From Bacteroidales bacterium (GTDB taxonomy: Bacteria > Bacteroidota > Bacteroidia > Bacteroidales > VadinHA17), in assembly GCA_029932855.1 (NCBI GenBank), contig JAOZPG010000006.1, forward strand, positions 62,001 to 126,000: a stretch of DNA of 64,000 nucleotides, in the 5' to 3' direction. Positions 34,175-42,823 of this stretch are shown piece after piece (the stretch's first letter is position 1; every line of letters begins with the position of its first letter). The notes below the pieces were generated by a model, which saw only the letters and a list, made by a program, of their open reading frames with translations, searched no databases and had not been told where the DNA came from. A program made the translations under genes and the position numbers.

Positions 34175-35756
34175 GGGTAGAGAGCAGCATCAGTATGCCG
34201 AAGAATGAAAATATACGGCATATATAGTCGCCGTGTTTTACATAAAAGCTTATTTCCTCATTCTCTCTCAGCCTGCCTTTAATTACGGCAGGTACCCAGA
34301 AATGTGTGGCCTTCAGTATCTCTCCTTTCTGGTTAATAAAGCAGGAGATGCCGGTATTTGCCGAGCGTGCAATACTCCGGCGTGTCTCAATGGCCCTTAT
34401 GGAAGTAAAGCTAAGTAGCTGCTTATAGCCGGGACTGTCTCCCCACCAGGCATCATTGGTAACTATTGCCAGTATGTTTGCACCTTTCTTAACAAAACCG
34501 TTTACAAATTCCCCGTAAACCGATTCGTAACATATAGGTGTTCCCAGCTTTGTGCTGCCATATATATCGTTAAGGGTAGATCGTTCAGCCTGGGGGGTAT
34601 AGCCCCTTGTGGTACCGCCAAGCTGTATTATAAATTTCTCCATATGATGCAATAGCTTAGGAAAAGGTACTTTTTCAACCCCTACGACTAATTTCGATTT
34701 ATGATAAAACTGATAGTTATGACTGCTGTCCACCTGTATTGTTGAATTGTAAATACTGTAATAGTTGTCAGTGCCTTTTAGCTTCCTGGCCATGGGCGGG
34801 GGAGTCTCATTTTTTCCATATTCATAGAAGGAAGTGAGCCCGGTCACGAATTTTATGCCGGGGTAGTTACTTACAAACTTATTCAGTTGCTGTATGCTGT
34901 TGTTCCAGCTAATGCGGTTTTCCCAGATATTGTCATTCAGGGCAGTCTCGGGTGCCAGAATATAATCTGTCTCCTGGTCTGCCAGCGAATCTGCCAGATA
35001 GAGTAATTTTTTCAGTTGTTCATCCATGGGCATTCCAAAGAATTTTTCTTTATACGGATCCACATTAGGCTGTAAAACAACAAACTCCTTTTCCGGCCCT
35101 GTTTCCCGGTAGTTTCTGAACCTTACAAATGAATAAACAACAGGAATGAGTATTATTAAGAGCAGCAGCACCATCTCTTTTATCCTGCCCCTGACGCTTC
35201 CCTTTTGAATAAAGTCCCAGGCAAGAATAAAGATCAGGATGTTTATTATAAGCACCCAGGGGCTAGCTCCTGTGCTCCCGGTAAATTCATACCATTGTAT
35301 AAGCCTGATATCTTTTGCAAATCCGTTACCCAGTATGAGCCATGGAAAAGACAGTTCTCCGTTAAGGTATATGTGTTCATAGGCTGTCCAGTATGCCATA
35401 AGGCTGAAGTAGCCGGCACCGTGGCCCAGCTTTCTGTGGCTTATGTGAAACAACCAGAATGCCATGGCCATTAAGAATGAGCCTATGGCAATAGCGGCAA
35501 CCGCCCCGAAGAATGTTGAATATCTTATCCATGATGTAGTGGCTATATTCCATAAAACAAAAACTACAGTAGAAAAAAGCAGTATGGACACAGAACTGTT
35601 GTTCGCCCTGTTCTCATAATACAGCCTTTCGAGTATCAGCAATGGCACAAAGGCGACAAAAAGTATTATTCCCGAAAACTGGCGGAACCAGGGGAGGCTT
35701 AAAAGCAGGGAGCTTAATAATATCAGTATGACGATGTGTTTCTTGTTGAGCTTCAT
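34143..35756 (-). CDS. lnt: Apolipoprotein N-acyltransferase
   Basis: 537 residues. Adds the third acyl chain to the N-terminal cysteine of lipoproteins such as GldD. Six or more N-terminal transmembrane segments (~8-225) are followed by a periplasmic nitrilase-like domain with the Glu-Lys-Cys triad: YILAPETALND, YHKSKLVVGVEKVPF and GTPICYESVYGE. AIVTNDAWWGDSPGYKQ is a family hallmark. A last transmembrane helix is at the C-terminus. Start ATG at 35756. Its 3' end overlaps the dsbD 3' end on the other strand by 32 bases. Confidence 0.95.
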   Translation of the reverse strand: MKLNKKHIVILILLSSLLLSLPWFRQFSGIILFVAFVPLLILERLYYENRANNSSVSILLFSTVVFVLWNIATTSWIRYSTFFGAVAAIAIGSFLMAMAFWLFHISHRKLGHGAGYFSLMAYWTAYEHIYLNGELSFPWLILGNGFAKDIRLIQWYEFTGSTGASPWVLIINILIFILAWDFIQKGSVRGRIKEMVLLLLIILIPVVYSFVRFRNYRETGPEKEFVVLQPNVDPYKEKFFGMPMDEQLKKLLYLADSLADQETDYILAPETALNDNIWENRISWNNSIQQLNKFVSNYPGIKFVTGLTSFYEYGKNETPPPMARKLKGTDNYYSIYNSTIQVDSSHNYQFYHKSKLVVGVEKVPFPKLLHHMEKFIIQLGGTTRGYTPQAERSTLNDIYGSTKLGTPICYESVYGEFVNGFVKKGANILAIVTNDAWWGDSPGYKQLLSFTSIRAIETRRSIARSANTGISCFINQKGEILKATHFWVPAVIKGRLRENEEISFYVKHGDYICRIFSFFGILMLLSTLTAGLMKKKA

Positions 35757-35863
35757 TATCGTTTCTTGTTCTTTATATTGTTAATATGCGGTTTAATGTT
35801 GTTTGTTCCTTTTTGGAATTATTTAATAAGATATTTCTTTCCGGCTACTTGTTTATTATCATC

Positions 35864-35933
35864 TCAATCAGCTATTTATGTTAGCATTCTTATTATTTCA
35901 ATCAGCTATTTATGTTGCATTCTTATTATCTCA
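35864..35933. repeat. Tandem direct repeat, two copies of ~34 bases
   Basis: Copy 1 is 35864-35897 and copy 2 is 35898-35930. Both contain TCAATCAGCTATTTATGTT and GCATTCTTATTAT, differing by one extra A and the last base, and a third copy begins (TCA) at 35931. It sits in the 194-base gap between the 5' end of lnt and the 3' end of the EamA gene. No promoter or terminator is evident there. Confidence 0.9.
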
Positions 35934-35950
35934 GGCATTTTTAATAATTG

Positions 35951-36841
35951 TCAGATATTTATCAGTTTTTGCTTGTTCACCAGGTAAACTCCTATAATAA
36001 TAACAAATATCCACATAAGCTCGGTAGCCACAATCCCTTCCCCGTCGAAAAGGCCCCATAATACTGCAAACACAGGGATTATATAAGTAACCGATGCAGC
36101 AAATATAGCAGTTGTATATTTTATAAGCACATTAAAAAAGATAACAGCTATAAAAGAACTAAAGAAGGATAATAAAATAACATATAAGAGACTTTCCATT
36201 GCTGCCGGATTACTGAATGATGTATGCAGATCAGTAAAAAGCAGGTTTATTCCTGCAAAGGGACCTATAAGGAAGAAGGACAGGGAAGCAATGCTCAATG
36301 CATCCATCCCGGCAAGCTTGTATTTAATTTCATTAACGCTAATACCGTAACATAAGGTAGCAACTATGATAAATATGGAATAAGCCGATGCCTGAAACCC
36401 CGATCCTCCCGGTATCCCCTGAAATATCAGTCCCGCTGCCCCCAGGAAGCCCAGTATAAGTCCCAGTATATTTACCAGTTTAACATGGCTCTTATAAAAA
36501 AGGAGTCCCACGAAAAGAGTGAACAGCGGAGTAAGGGAGTTTAAGATGCCGGCCATGCTGCTGTCTATCTGTGTCTGGGCCTTTGTAAAGAGAAAGGCAG
36601 GAATACCATTCCCTATCAGTCCTACAATTATAAGAGAAACAATATTGCTCTTGTTTATCTTTTTCAGTCTTTTTATAACAAAAGGAGCATAGAAGATAAA
36701 TGTAAAGAATATGCGGAAGGAAGCCACCTGCACATCACTAAAAGCAACAAGGGCTTTCTTCATAAGTATAAATGAAGTGCCCCATATAAAGGCCAGGACT
36801 AAGAGGAGGGCCCATTGCCAGCTTTTCTTCTCCAGTATCAT
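35951..36841 (-). CDS. EamA/DMT-family permease
   Basis: 296 residues with ten hydrophobic segments arranged as two five-helix EamA repeats, the fold of drug/metabolite transporters. FIWGTSFILMKKAL at the start and SLTPLFTLFVGLLFY plus VTYIIPVFAVLWGLFDGEG in the two repeats are typical. Substrate cannot be told. A -7 box lies 17 bases upstream on the minus strand. Stands alone. Confidence 0.88.
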   Translation of the reverse strand: MILEKKSWQWALLLVLAFIWGTSFILMKKALVAFSDVQVASFRIFFTFIFYAPFVIKRLKKINKSNIVSLIIVGLIGNGIPAFLFTKAQTQIDSSMAGILNSLTPLFTLFVGLLFYKSHVKLVNILGLILGFLGAAGLIFQGIPGGSGFQASAYSIFIIVATLCYGISVNEIKYKLAGMDALSIASLSFFLIGPFAGINLLFTDLHTSFSNPAAMESLLYVILLSFFSSFIAVIFFNVLIKYTTAIFAASVTYIIPVFAVLWGLFDGEGIVATELMWIFVIIIGVYLVNKQKLINI

Positions 36842-36857
36842 GATAAGAAAATTTCAA

Positions 36858-36865
36858 CAAATATA
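36858..36865 (-). promoter_or_regulatory. -7 promoter box (TATATTTG) for the EamA gene
   Basis: Minus-strand exact TAnnTTTG match, 16 bases from the gene's start codon at 36841. No clear -33 partner. Confidence 0.5.
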
Positions 36866-37065
36866 CTTTTTTCTTCCCTCCCTGCCTGTTGCTTTCTTCA
36901 CAATCTCAGTAGCAAAAGTGGGGATATCCTGATCAATGTCTTAACATATGCATACATTTATCACTAATTCAGGCACATATACCATAATTGTTTTGTTTTA
37001 TCGGATACAAGGCTTAAGTTTGTCTTTAATTTTTTTGGCAGGTTTATTGCAATACTAAGGCTGGC

Positions 37066-37695
37066 ATGGATATACTGTTATTTTTTAAAGGCATAATTAT
37101 AGGGGCATTAATGTCCTTTCCTTTCGGTCCCACCGGATTATTGCTTATTCATCGTACCCTAAGTAATGGAAGGACCTCGGGATTTCTTTCCGGTATGGGT
37201 GTGGCAACAGGAGACACGATCTTTGCTATCATAGCCGGCTTTGGTATATCTTTTATTGTGCATTTCCTGGAGGCCGGGCAGTTTTATTTTCATCTGCTTG
37301 GTTCACTTATTATCATCCTGCTTGGCTTAAGGATATTTATCAGCAATCCGGTAAAAAAATTCAGATACAGAAAAGTTGAGGATAAGCGCAGGCTGTGGCA
37401 TTATTTCTCGGGTATGTTTCTGTCACTCTCAAATCCTTTTATGTTATTTGCCTTTCTTGCGGTGTTTACCACCCTGAACCTTCTGGATAAAGATTCCTTC
37501 ATGCCTGCACTTAATATTATATCAGGATTTTTTGTGGGAGCCACGACCTGGTGGTTTCTTATCAGTTCGGTTGTAAACCGTTTAAGCAGAAGGATAAAGC
37601 TCAGGAATATTTTCTGGCTTAACAGGATAGCAGGAGCTGCTATTTTCCTTTTTGGCTTTATTGCAATTATAGGATTTCTTATCTTGGGTCAGTAG
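37066..37695 (+). CDS. LysE-family amino acid exporter
   Basis: 209 residues, six predicted transmembrane helices. The N-terminal FKGIIIGALMSFPFGPTGLLLIHRTLSNGRTSGFLSGMGVATGDTIFAI matches the LysE/RhtB translocator signature (GPtg, G.g.a.gd). The second half has FSGMFLSLSNPFMLFAFLAVF, also typical. Probably exports an amino acid; the substrate is not visible. Start ATG at 37066. No operon partners. Confidence 0.88.
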   Translation: MDILLFFKGIIIGALMSFPFGPTGLLLIHRTLSNGRTSGFLSGMGVATGDTIFAIIAGFGISFIVHFLEAGQFYFHLLGSLIIILLGLRIFISNPVKKFRYRKVEDKRRLWHYFSGMFLSLSNPFMLFAFLAVFTTLNLLDKDSFMPALNIISGFFVGATTWWFLISSVVNRLSRRIKLRNIFWLNRIAGAAIFLFGFIAIIGFLILGQ

Positions 37696-37762
37696 CTTAT
37701 CTGCAGGTGAAGCAGAGAGGTAATAGGCGAAGTCTCTGATTTGCCGGATGATACAAATTAAA

Positions 37763-39118
37763 TTATTTAAATCTTTTTACAATCTCATCGGTATCCCTGA
37801 TTATCTCCCGGTGGAGATCCAGTATTTCTGTGAAGCCTGACTTTTCAGAACGGTTCAGCCTGCAAAGTTTCAGGCAGCCTTTAATTTCCTGCAACTTCTC
37901 ATACCAGTAATAAGCAGCCAGTGCAGCAGGCAGGAGGCTGACAAAATAAATACCTGCTATGGGCCAGGATACCAGTAATCCTACTATTACGGACTGTATA
38001 ATATGAAACAGGGGACTTAATATACGGCTCAGGCCAAATTTAAATGAACTTATGAACTGTGGGTCTTCAACATTATTGCCAATACTTACTGCTATCCTGA
38101 ATGGTATGTAATTGTTTATAAAGCCATATAGAAAAACAGGGAAAGTAATTATAAGAGCCAACAGGCTAAAGACTAAATTTACTATTGACGAACGGCCTTT
38201 TTCCACATACTTATTGCTTATGCCGATAGATTTGAGCTTATCAAGGTAAGTGGCAACTTTTTCCTTCAGTGGAAGGAGGAGAGACCTGTCTTCTTTTTCA
38301 CATTCCGACAGTATTCTTACGGTGGCCTGGTCGCTTATCAGCTCTTTCCCGTCACCGCTGTCAGGCAGCTGCTCCAGCATCCGGTATCTGTAAATATATC
38401 TTAACTCGTTAATAAGATCGTAGAACTCATCGCTCTCAATATGTACTATCAGGGGATGCAGTTTCTCCCACAGATGGGCTTTTAAGCTATTGATGGCCTT
38501 TACAGGTGATTCTTTATATTGATCGTAGAAGTCAGAAACAGGGATAGCTTTCCCGAAATTCAGTATCAGCCTGCTTCTGAATCTCTCATAATTATCATAA
38601 TCCAGTCCCACAGGAACAATTTTTATGTTGAGCTTAAACTCGTTTGCTTCTTCTGTCTGGAAGGCTATTCTTGCAAATCCTTTTTTCAGTTGTCTTAACC
38701 TGTGAATTCCTTCGTGGCTCCCTTCGGGAAGCAGGGCAAGTCCCCTTCCGTTTTTTATTACCTCTATAGTTTTCAGAAAGACTGCATCATTATTTTTCAG
38801 GCTGTCGAAGCCATCCCGTATCCTGTATATGGGTAGTATCTTAACGAAAAATAATAATCTGGCAATAAAATTTTTCTTAAAAATATCTGAGCGGGCAAGG
38901 AATACAGGCTGCTTCCATCTCAGGGCATAGAGCAGTGCCAGGGCATCCATTAATGAGTTCTGGTGGTTAATGGTAAAAATAAGATGTTTATCCCTGGGGA
39001 TGTTTTCCTTATTAAGTATGATTATTTTCCTGTAAAAGATATTATTGTGCCAGAACCCAACCCATGATTTGAGCAGGAAATATCTTAAAGACCATCTTTC
39101 TACTTTGCCTAATTTCAT
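37763..39118 (-). CDS. PlsC-type 1-acylglycerol-3-phosphate acyltransferase
   Basis: 451 residues. The acyltransferase domain is N-terminal: catalytic NHQNSLMD (H-x4-D), ARSDIFKKNFIARLLFFVKILPIYRIRDG, substrate motif LLPEGSHEG and IVPVGLDYD. About 200 further residues include two or three transmembrane helices (~315-345 and ~375-415) and are unlike plain PlsC (about 240 residues). This long form is common in Bacteroidetes. Likely acylates a lysophospholipid or similar lipid at the inner membrane. Confidence 0.88.
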   Translation of the reverse strand: MKLGKVERWSLRYFLLKSWVGFWHNNIFYRKIIILNKENIPRDKHLIFTINHQNSLMDALALLYALRWKQPVFLARSDIFKKNFIARLLFFVKILPIYRIRDGFDSLKNNDAVFLKTIEVIKNGRGLALLPEGSHEGIHRLRQLKKGFARIAFQTEEANEFKLNIKIVPVGLDYDNYERFRSRLILNFGKAIPVSDFYDQYKESPVKAINSLKAHLWEKLHPLIVHIESDEFYDLINELRYIYRYRMLEQLPDSGDGKELISDQATVRILSECEKEDRSLLLPLKEKVATYLDKLKSIGISNKYVEKGRSSIVNLVFSLLALIITFPVFLYGFINNYIPFRIAVSIGNNVEDPQFISSFKFGLSRILSPLFHIIQSVIVGLLVSWPIAGIYFVSLLPAALAAYYWYEKLQEIKGCLKLCRLNRSEKSGFTEILDLHREIIRDTDEIVKRFK

Positions 39119-39309
39119 CTGATCATATTTTCCGGGTTAGCCGGTGAAAGCTAACAGTTTTAAACAGGGAATAAAAATAGTTTAAATTTATTTTATAGCA
39201 TGCTTTATTTGATAAGTTGTTTTTGATAACTTTATATAGATATTGATGATAACACTTAGGGAGACTGCATGATAGTGGCTAAGCAGGAATAATCATGATT
39301 TGTTTATTT

Positions 39310-40329
39310 ATGAAAAAAAACAAGATTCTCATATTAAGGATACCGGCCATAATGCTTCTCTTTTGCGGATTGTTCCTTAATTCATTTTCCCAGCAGGAAT
39401 CCGATACCGCCAGGCTGCGCATGAATGATATCTCTACCTTAAGTATGGTTGATACGCTTGAGTATTACGATGAGGGATCAACAGACAGCATTATTATATT
39501 ATCCGGGGGAGTTGCCAGCATACTTGCCTCCGAGAGCATGTTTGCAAACTGGGTACAGGGAGGCCAGAATTCCCTGAATTCAATAGCTAAGATCAGGCTC
39601 TTTCATAATAAAAGAAAATACAGGAATTATTACGGTCATACATTCAATGCCGCCCTTGGCTATATATATGCAAACGGTGATTTCAGGAAGACGGAGGACA
39701 GGCTGGATTATTATTTCAAGTATTCAAGCTATATCAGGAACAAGTTTTATTTCAGCACTATGCTGAATGTAAAGACGCAGATACTTCCCGGATATAATTA
39801 TCCTGATGACAGTGTGAAGATATCTAACTTCCTTGCTCCTGCTTACGTTTTGCTAAAGATAGGCTTTGACTATATGCCGGGAAGGAATATAAAGATTTTC
39901 CTGGCCCCCTTGTCGTCAAAGGTAACCATCGTGGCCGATCAGAACCTTGCCAATAATGGCTATTTTGGTGTGATAAGTGGCAGTTTCGATATTATTACCG
40001 AGACATTTCTCAGCCTGGGCAATAATTTAAGGTATGAGTTCGGAGGCTTTGTTGTTATAGGCATAAAGGCTGATATTACCAGGAACTGGAGATTGGAAAC
40101 TGAGCTTGACCTGTTTAGTAACTACAAGAATGATCCGTGGAATGTTGATGTGGACTGGCAGCTGGAGTCCAGGCTTAAACTCTCGAAGCTGTTTTCAATC
40201 AATTTCGAATCACGAATGATCTACGATCATGATATAAAGATGAAGGTAGATGAAGGGGGAAAAACCCTTGAAGGGCCCAGGGTACAGTTTAAGCAGTTCC
40301 TGGGACTGGGAGCCAATTTTAAGTTTTAG
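39310..40329 (+). CDS. DUF3078 outer-membrane protein
   Basis: 339 residues from ATG at 39310, which gives a normal signal peptide (KKNKILILRIPAIMLLFCGLFLNSFSQQ); another ATG is 15 bases upstream. The body reads as a beta-barrel with alternating hydrophobics and a C-terminal aromatic residue (FLGLGANFKF). DUF3078 markers include ASESMFANWVQGGQNSLN, HTFNAALGYIYANGDFRKTEDRLD and FLAPLSSKVTIVADQNLANNG. Function of this Bacteroidetes family is unknown. Single gene. Confidence 0.87.
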   Translation: MKKNKILILRIPAIMLLFCGLFLNSFSQQESDTARLRMNDISTLSMVDTLEYYDEGSTDSIIILSGGVASILASESMFANWVQGGQNSLNSIAKIRLFHNKRKYRNYYGHTFNAALGYIYANGDFRKTEDRLDYYFKYSSYIRNKFYFSTMLNVKTQILPGYNYPDDSVKISNFLAPAYVLLKIGFDYMPGRNIKIFLAPLSSKVTIVADQNLANNGYFGVISGSFDIITETFLSLGNNLRYEFGGFVVIGIKADITRNWRLETELDLFSNYKNDPWNVDVDWQLESRLKLSKLFSINFESRMIYDHDIKMKVDEGGKTLEGPRVQFKQFLGLGANFKF

Positions 40330-40361
40330 GATTTTTTTTACCGGCAGCCGTGTCAGCAGGC

Positions 40362-40904
40362 CTATAATTCTATTTCCCCGTTCTCAATCTTCTTGTGCTG
40401 TCCGGCAAGATAAGCCAGCATGGCACTTATCTTTTTTATTGCCTCATCAGTCTCTTTTGATATTTCTTTTTTCTGTATCCTGAGCAGCAGGTATCCGTAT
40501 AGTCCGTTCAGGCAGGCTGAGATATCCGTCTCAGTTTCCTTCTTAAGCCTTACTTTCAGGTCGCGGATCCCGGGAAGGGCTTCCTGGTAATGTTTCAGGT
40601 ACTCCCTGTTTCCGGCTTTTTTCAGGAGATATATATGCAGCTCTTCCAGTTCGGCGATATGATTCTCAATATATACAAGATGTCCTTTCCGGTCTTTATG
40701 TTCCTCCTTCATCATTTGGATATGGTTAGCGTACCACTCGCTTATTTCAGGCATAAGCTTATTATCCGCCTGGTAGCCCGGCAAGACATCTCTTTCCAGC
40801 TTTTTCATGTCCAGCTCGCAGGCCCTTATCATATCTTCAACCTGGAACATGTATAAGAGGTACTCAATAATATTTTCTTTCTTTTTCTGTCTTGCTATTA
40901 TCAT
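40362..40904 (-). CDS. DUF4924-type protein
   Basis: 180 residues from ATG at 40904, giving MIIARQKKKENIIEYLLYMFQVEDMIRACELDM, the conserved start of this Bacteroidetes-specific family; an in-frame codon at 40931 would add nine residues. The protein looks all-helical, cytoplasmic and charged. HIAELEELHIYLLKKAG and LNGLYGYLLLRIQKKEIS are other recognisable parts. No enzyme motif. Function unknown. It is followed by rRNA/RNA-related minus-strand genes upstream (S4 protein, pth, rplY), suggesting a shared housekeeping cluster. Confidence 0.8.
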   Translation of the reverse strand: MIIARQKKKENIIEYLLYMFQVEDMIRACELDMKKLERDVLPGYQADNKLMPEISEWYANHIQMMKEEHKDRKGHLVYIENHIAELEELHIYLLKKAGNREYLKHYQEALPGIRDLKVRLKKETETDISACLNGLYGYLLLRIQKKEISKETDEAIKKISAMLAYLAGQHKKIENGEIEL

Positions 40905-40950
40905 AACATAATTCTTAATATTCTTCTGCAAGCTTTATTAAGGAGTTTTT

Positions 40951-41337
40951 TTAATAGTCGGCCTCCCCCTGGTATTTATCCATTATCCTTCTGTCCTTTT
41001 TTGTAGGTCTGCCTGTGCCTTTTTCCCTGTAAGCAGTACCGGGAAGATTTGGCCTCAGCAGTTTGCATTTTTCTTCCTCTGTGGTGAGGTCTTCCATATA
41101 ATCGGGAACCAGCTTTGCCGGCAGACGTTTGCCAGCGGGCTTTATTACCCTGAACATATATTGCACAGGTGCTTTATAAACGGCTATCTCATCACCCTCA
41201 TGAATTATTTTACCCGCTTTAACCTTAATATTGTTTATTACAACCCTTCCCCTTTTACAGGCATCGGCAGCCAGGGCCCTTGTTTTATAGACCCTCATGC
41301 TCCACAGGTATTTATCTGTTCTTATTTTATTGTCCAT
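40951..41337 (-). CDS. RNA-binding S4 domain protein (HslR/Hsp15-like)
   Basis: 128 residues. N-terminal S4 RNA-binding domain: IRTDKYLWSMRVYKTRALAADACKRGRVVINNIKVKAGKIIHEGDEIAV. A basic C-terminal tail follows (RPTKKDRRIMDKY). This matches Hsp15/HslR, which binds 50S subunits carrying stalled peptidyl-tRNA. The neighbour upstream is pth, which hydrolyses peptidyl-tRNA; that fits a shared role in rescuing stalled ribosomes. Confidence 0.9.
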   Translation of the reverse strand: MDNKIRTDKYLWSMRVYKTRALAADACKRGRVVINNIKVKAGKIIHEGDEIAVYKAPVQYMFRVIKPAGKRLPAKLVPDYMEDLTTEEEKCKLLRPNLPGTAYREKGTGRPTKKDRRIMDKYQGEADY

Positions 41338-41383
41338 TTTCTTTCCTGCAAACCTGTAATGGAGAATATCTTAATGGCCGGCT

Positions 41384-41941
41384 CTAATTATAACGGTTCA
41401 TGGCTCTTTCAATTCCTATAAACCCGAAAGCCTTTATTATCTCTATAGATCTTTCTATCTTTTCAGGCAGTTGTTTTTTTTCTTCTTCAGACCATTCACC
41501 CAACACATAGTTTACCTGGGCTCCTTTGGGAAACTCGTTGCCAATGCCGAACCTGAGCCTGGCATAATTTTGTGTTCCCAGTACCTGTATAATATTATCA
41601 AGCCCGTTATGACTTCCCGGGCCTCCTTTTTTCCTGAGTCTCAGGCTCCCGAATTCAAGGGCAAGATCATCCACAACAACGAGCAGATTCTCAACAGGTA
41701 TTTTTGATTTTTTCAACCAGTAGCGGACGGCATTACCGCTAAGGTTCATGAATGTAGAGGGTTTTAAAAGCTGGAATGTCCTGCCCCTGTGCGACAGCTC
41801 GGTCACAAAGCCATATCGTTTGTCTTTAAAAACAACATTGGACGCATCTGCAAGAGCGTCCAATATCGTAAAGCCAATGTTATGGCGTGTATCTGAGTAC
41901 TGGTCGCCTATGTTGCCCAGTCCTGCAATCAGGTATTTCAA
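41384..41941 (-). CDS. pth: Peptidyl-tRNA hydrolase
   Basis: 185 residues, standard Pth length. Cleaves peptidyl-tRNAs released early from ribosomes. Catalytic residues are visible in [22 protein letters not shown] (Asn and His), [12 protein letters not shown] (Asn) and [29 protein letters not shown] (Asp). It begins 12 bases after the rplY stop on the same strand, the widespread rplY-pth pairing. Confidence 0.96.
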   Translation of the reverse strand: MKYLIAGLGNIGDQYSDTRHNIGFTILDALADASNVVFKDKRYGFVTELSHRGRTFQLLKPSTFMNLSGNAVRYWLKKSKIPVENLLVVVDDLALEFGSLRLRKKGGPGSHNGLDNIIQVLGTQNYARLRFGIGNEFPKGAQVNYVLGEWSEEEKKQLPEKIERSIEIIKAFGFIGIERAMNRYN

Positions 41942-41953
41942 ATCATAAAGATT

Positions 41954-42652
41954 TTATTCTTCTTTTTTCTCTCCTTCAGCTTTGGCGGCATCACTATCTC
42001 CTGCCTCACCTTTTGCTGCTTCCTCTGCAGCCTCTTCAGGTGAAGCTGCTTCACCTGCTTCCTCAGGAGCAGCTACTTCTTCAATTACAGCTTCTTCCAT
42101 ACCTTTGGCTATCCTTCCGGATGCAACTGCAACAACCATTGAGGCATGAGGATCCAGCATCTCCATTCCTTCGTATTCTATCTCGCCCACCTTAATTGTA
42201 TCTCCTATCTCCATGTTAGTAATATCTATCTCTATCACATCGGGGAATTTAGCGGGTAATCCTTTAATTTTCAGCTTTCTTCTTCTCAGCCTCAGCCTTC
42301 CTCCGTCGAGTACACCTTTGGCACTACCAACAAGTTTAACAGGCACGTTTATTATTTCATCAGTACCTGATACTATTTCTTTAAAGTCGAGATGAATAAC
42401 CCTGTCCGTTACCGGATGGAACTGGATATCCTGGAGTATGGCATCATATATTTTGCCTTCGACATCAAGTTTTACCAGGTAAACATCAGGAGTAAAAACA
42501 AGTTTTTTTATTCCCAGCTCCGGAGTATGGAAATGTATTATCTCTTTGCCACCGTATAGTACGCCGGGGACATTTCCTTCTTTTCTTAACTTTTTAGAAA
42601 ATTTCTTTCCGGTTTCTTTTCTTAAAGTTCCTTTAATTTCTACTGTTTTCAT
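41954..42652 (-). CDS. rplY: 50S ribosomal protein L25 (TL5/CTC type)
   Basis: 232 residues. L25 binds 5S rRNA. The N-terminal L25 domain (VEIKGTLRKETGKKFSKKLRKEGNVPGVLYGG) is joined to the longer CTC beta-domain (VIHLDFKEIVSGTDEIINVPVKLVG, GLPAKFPDVIEIDITNMEIGDTIKV). The last ~50 residues are Glu/Ala-rich low complexity, a common Bacteroidetes tail. A consensus promoter and a leader hairpin lie upstream. Cotranscribed with pth. Confidence 0.95.
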   Translation of the reverse strand: MKTVEIKGTLRKETGKKFSKKLRKEGNVPGVLYGGKEIIHFHTPELGIKKLVFTPDVYLVKLDVEGKIYDAILQDIQFHPVTDRVIHLDFKEIVSGTDEIINVPVKLVGSAKGVLDGGRLRLRRRKLKIKGLPAKFPDVIEIDITNMEIGDTIKVGEIEYEGMEMLDPHASMVVAVASGRIAKGMEEAVIEEVAAPEEAGEAASPEEAAEEAAKGEAGDSDAAKAEGEKKEE

Positions 42653-42678
42653 TTTTTAAGTTTTTGTGTTACTAAAGA

Positions 42679-42703
42679 CCGGTGTATATATTGCTGTCAC
42701 CGG
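42679..42703 (-). promoter_or_regulatory. Hairpin in the rplY 5' leader
   Basis: CCGGTG (42679-42684) and CACCGG (42698-42703) form a six-pair stem with a 13-base loop. It is inside the predicted 5' untranslated leader of rplY, about 27 bases before the ATG. No T run follows on the minus strand, so a control element seems likelier than a terminator. Confidence 0.5.
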
Positions 42704-42743
42704 CTCCCATGGCACATTCGAAATTATTTCGTTTTTGCGGCTG

Positions 42744-42774
42744 CAAAGATAGAGAATGTTTATAGTAAATGCAA
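42744..42774 (-). promoter_or_regulatory. Promoter for rplY-pth
   Basis: On the minus strand TTG (42774-42772), a 20-base spacer and TATCTTTG (42751-42744) match the -33/-7 consensus. Predicted leader is roughly 85 bases. Confidence 0.7.
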
Positions 42775-42823
42775 TACCGGTTTAATAAAAAACACAGAGT
42801 ATCTTCGGGCAAGGGATTGAGAT

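Noticed and set aside
41887-42195. Leu/Pro-rich plus-strand frame opposite the rplY tail
   Set aside because: Reverse complement of the Glu/Ala-rich L25 tail; artefact of base composition.
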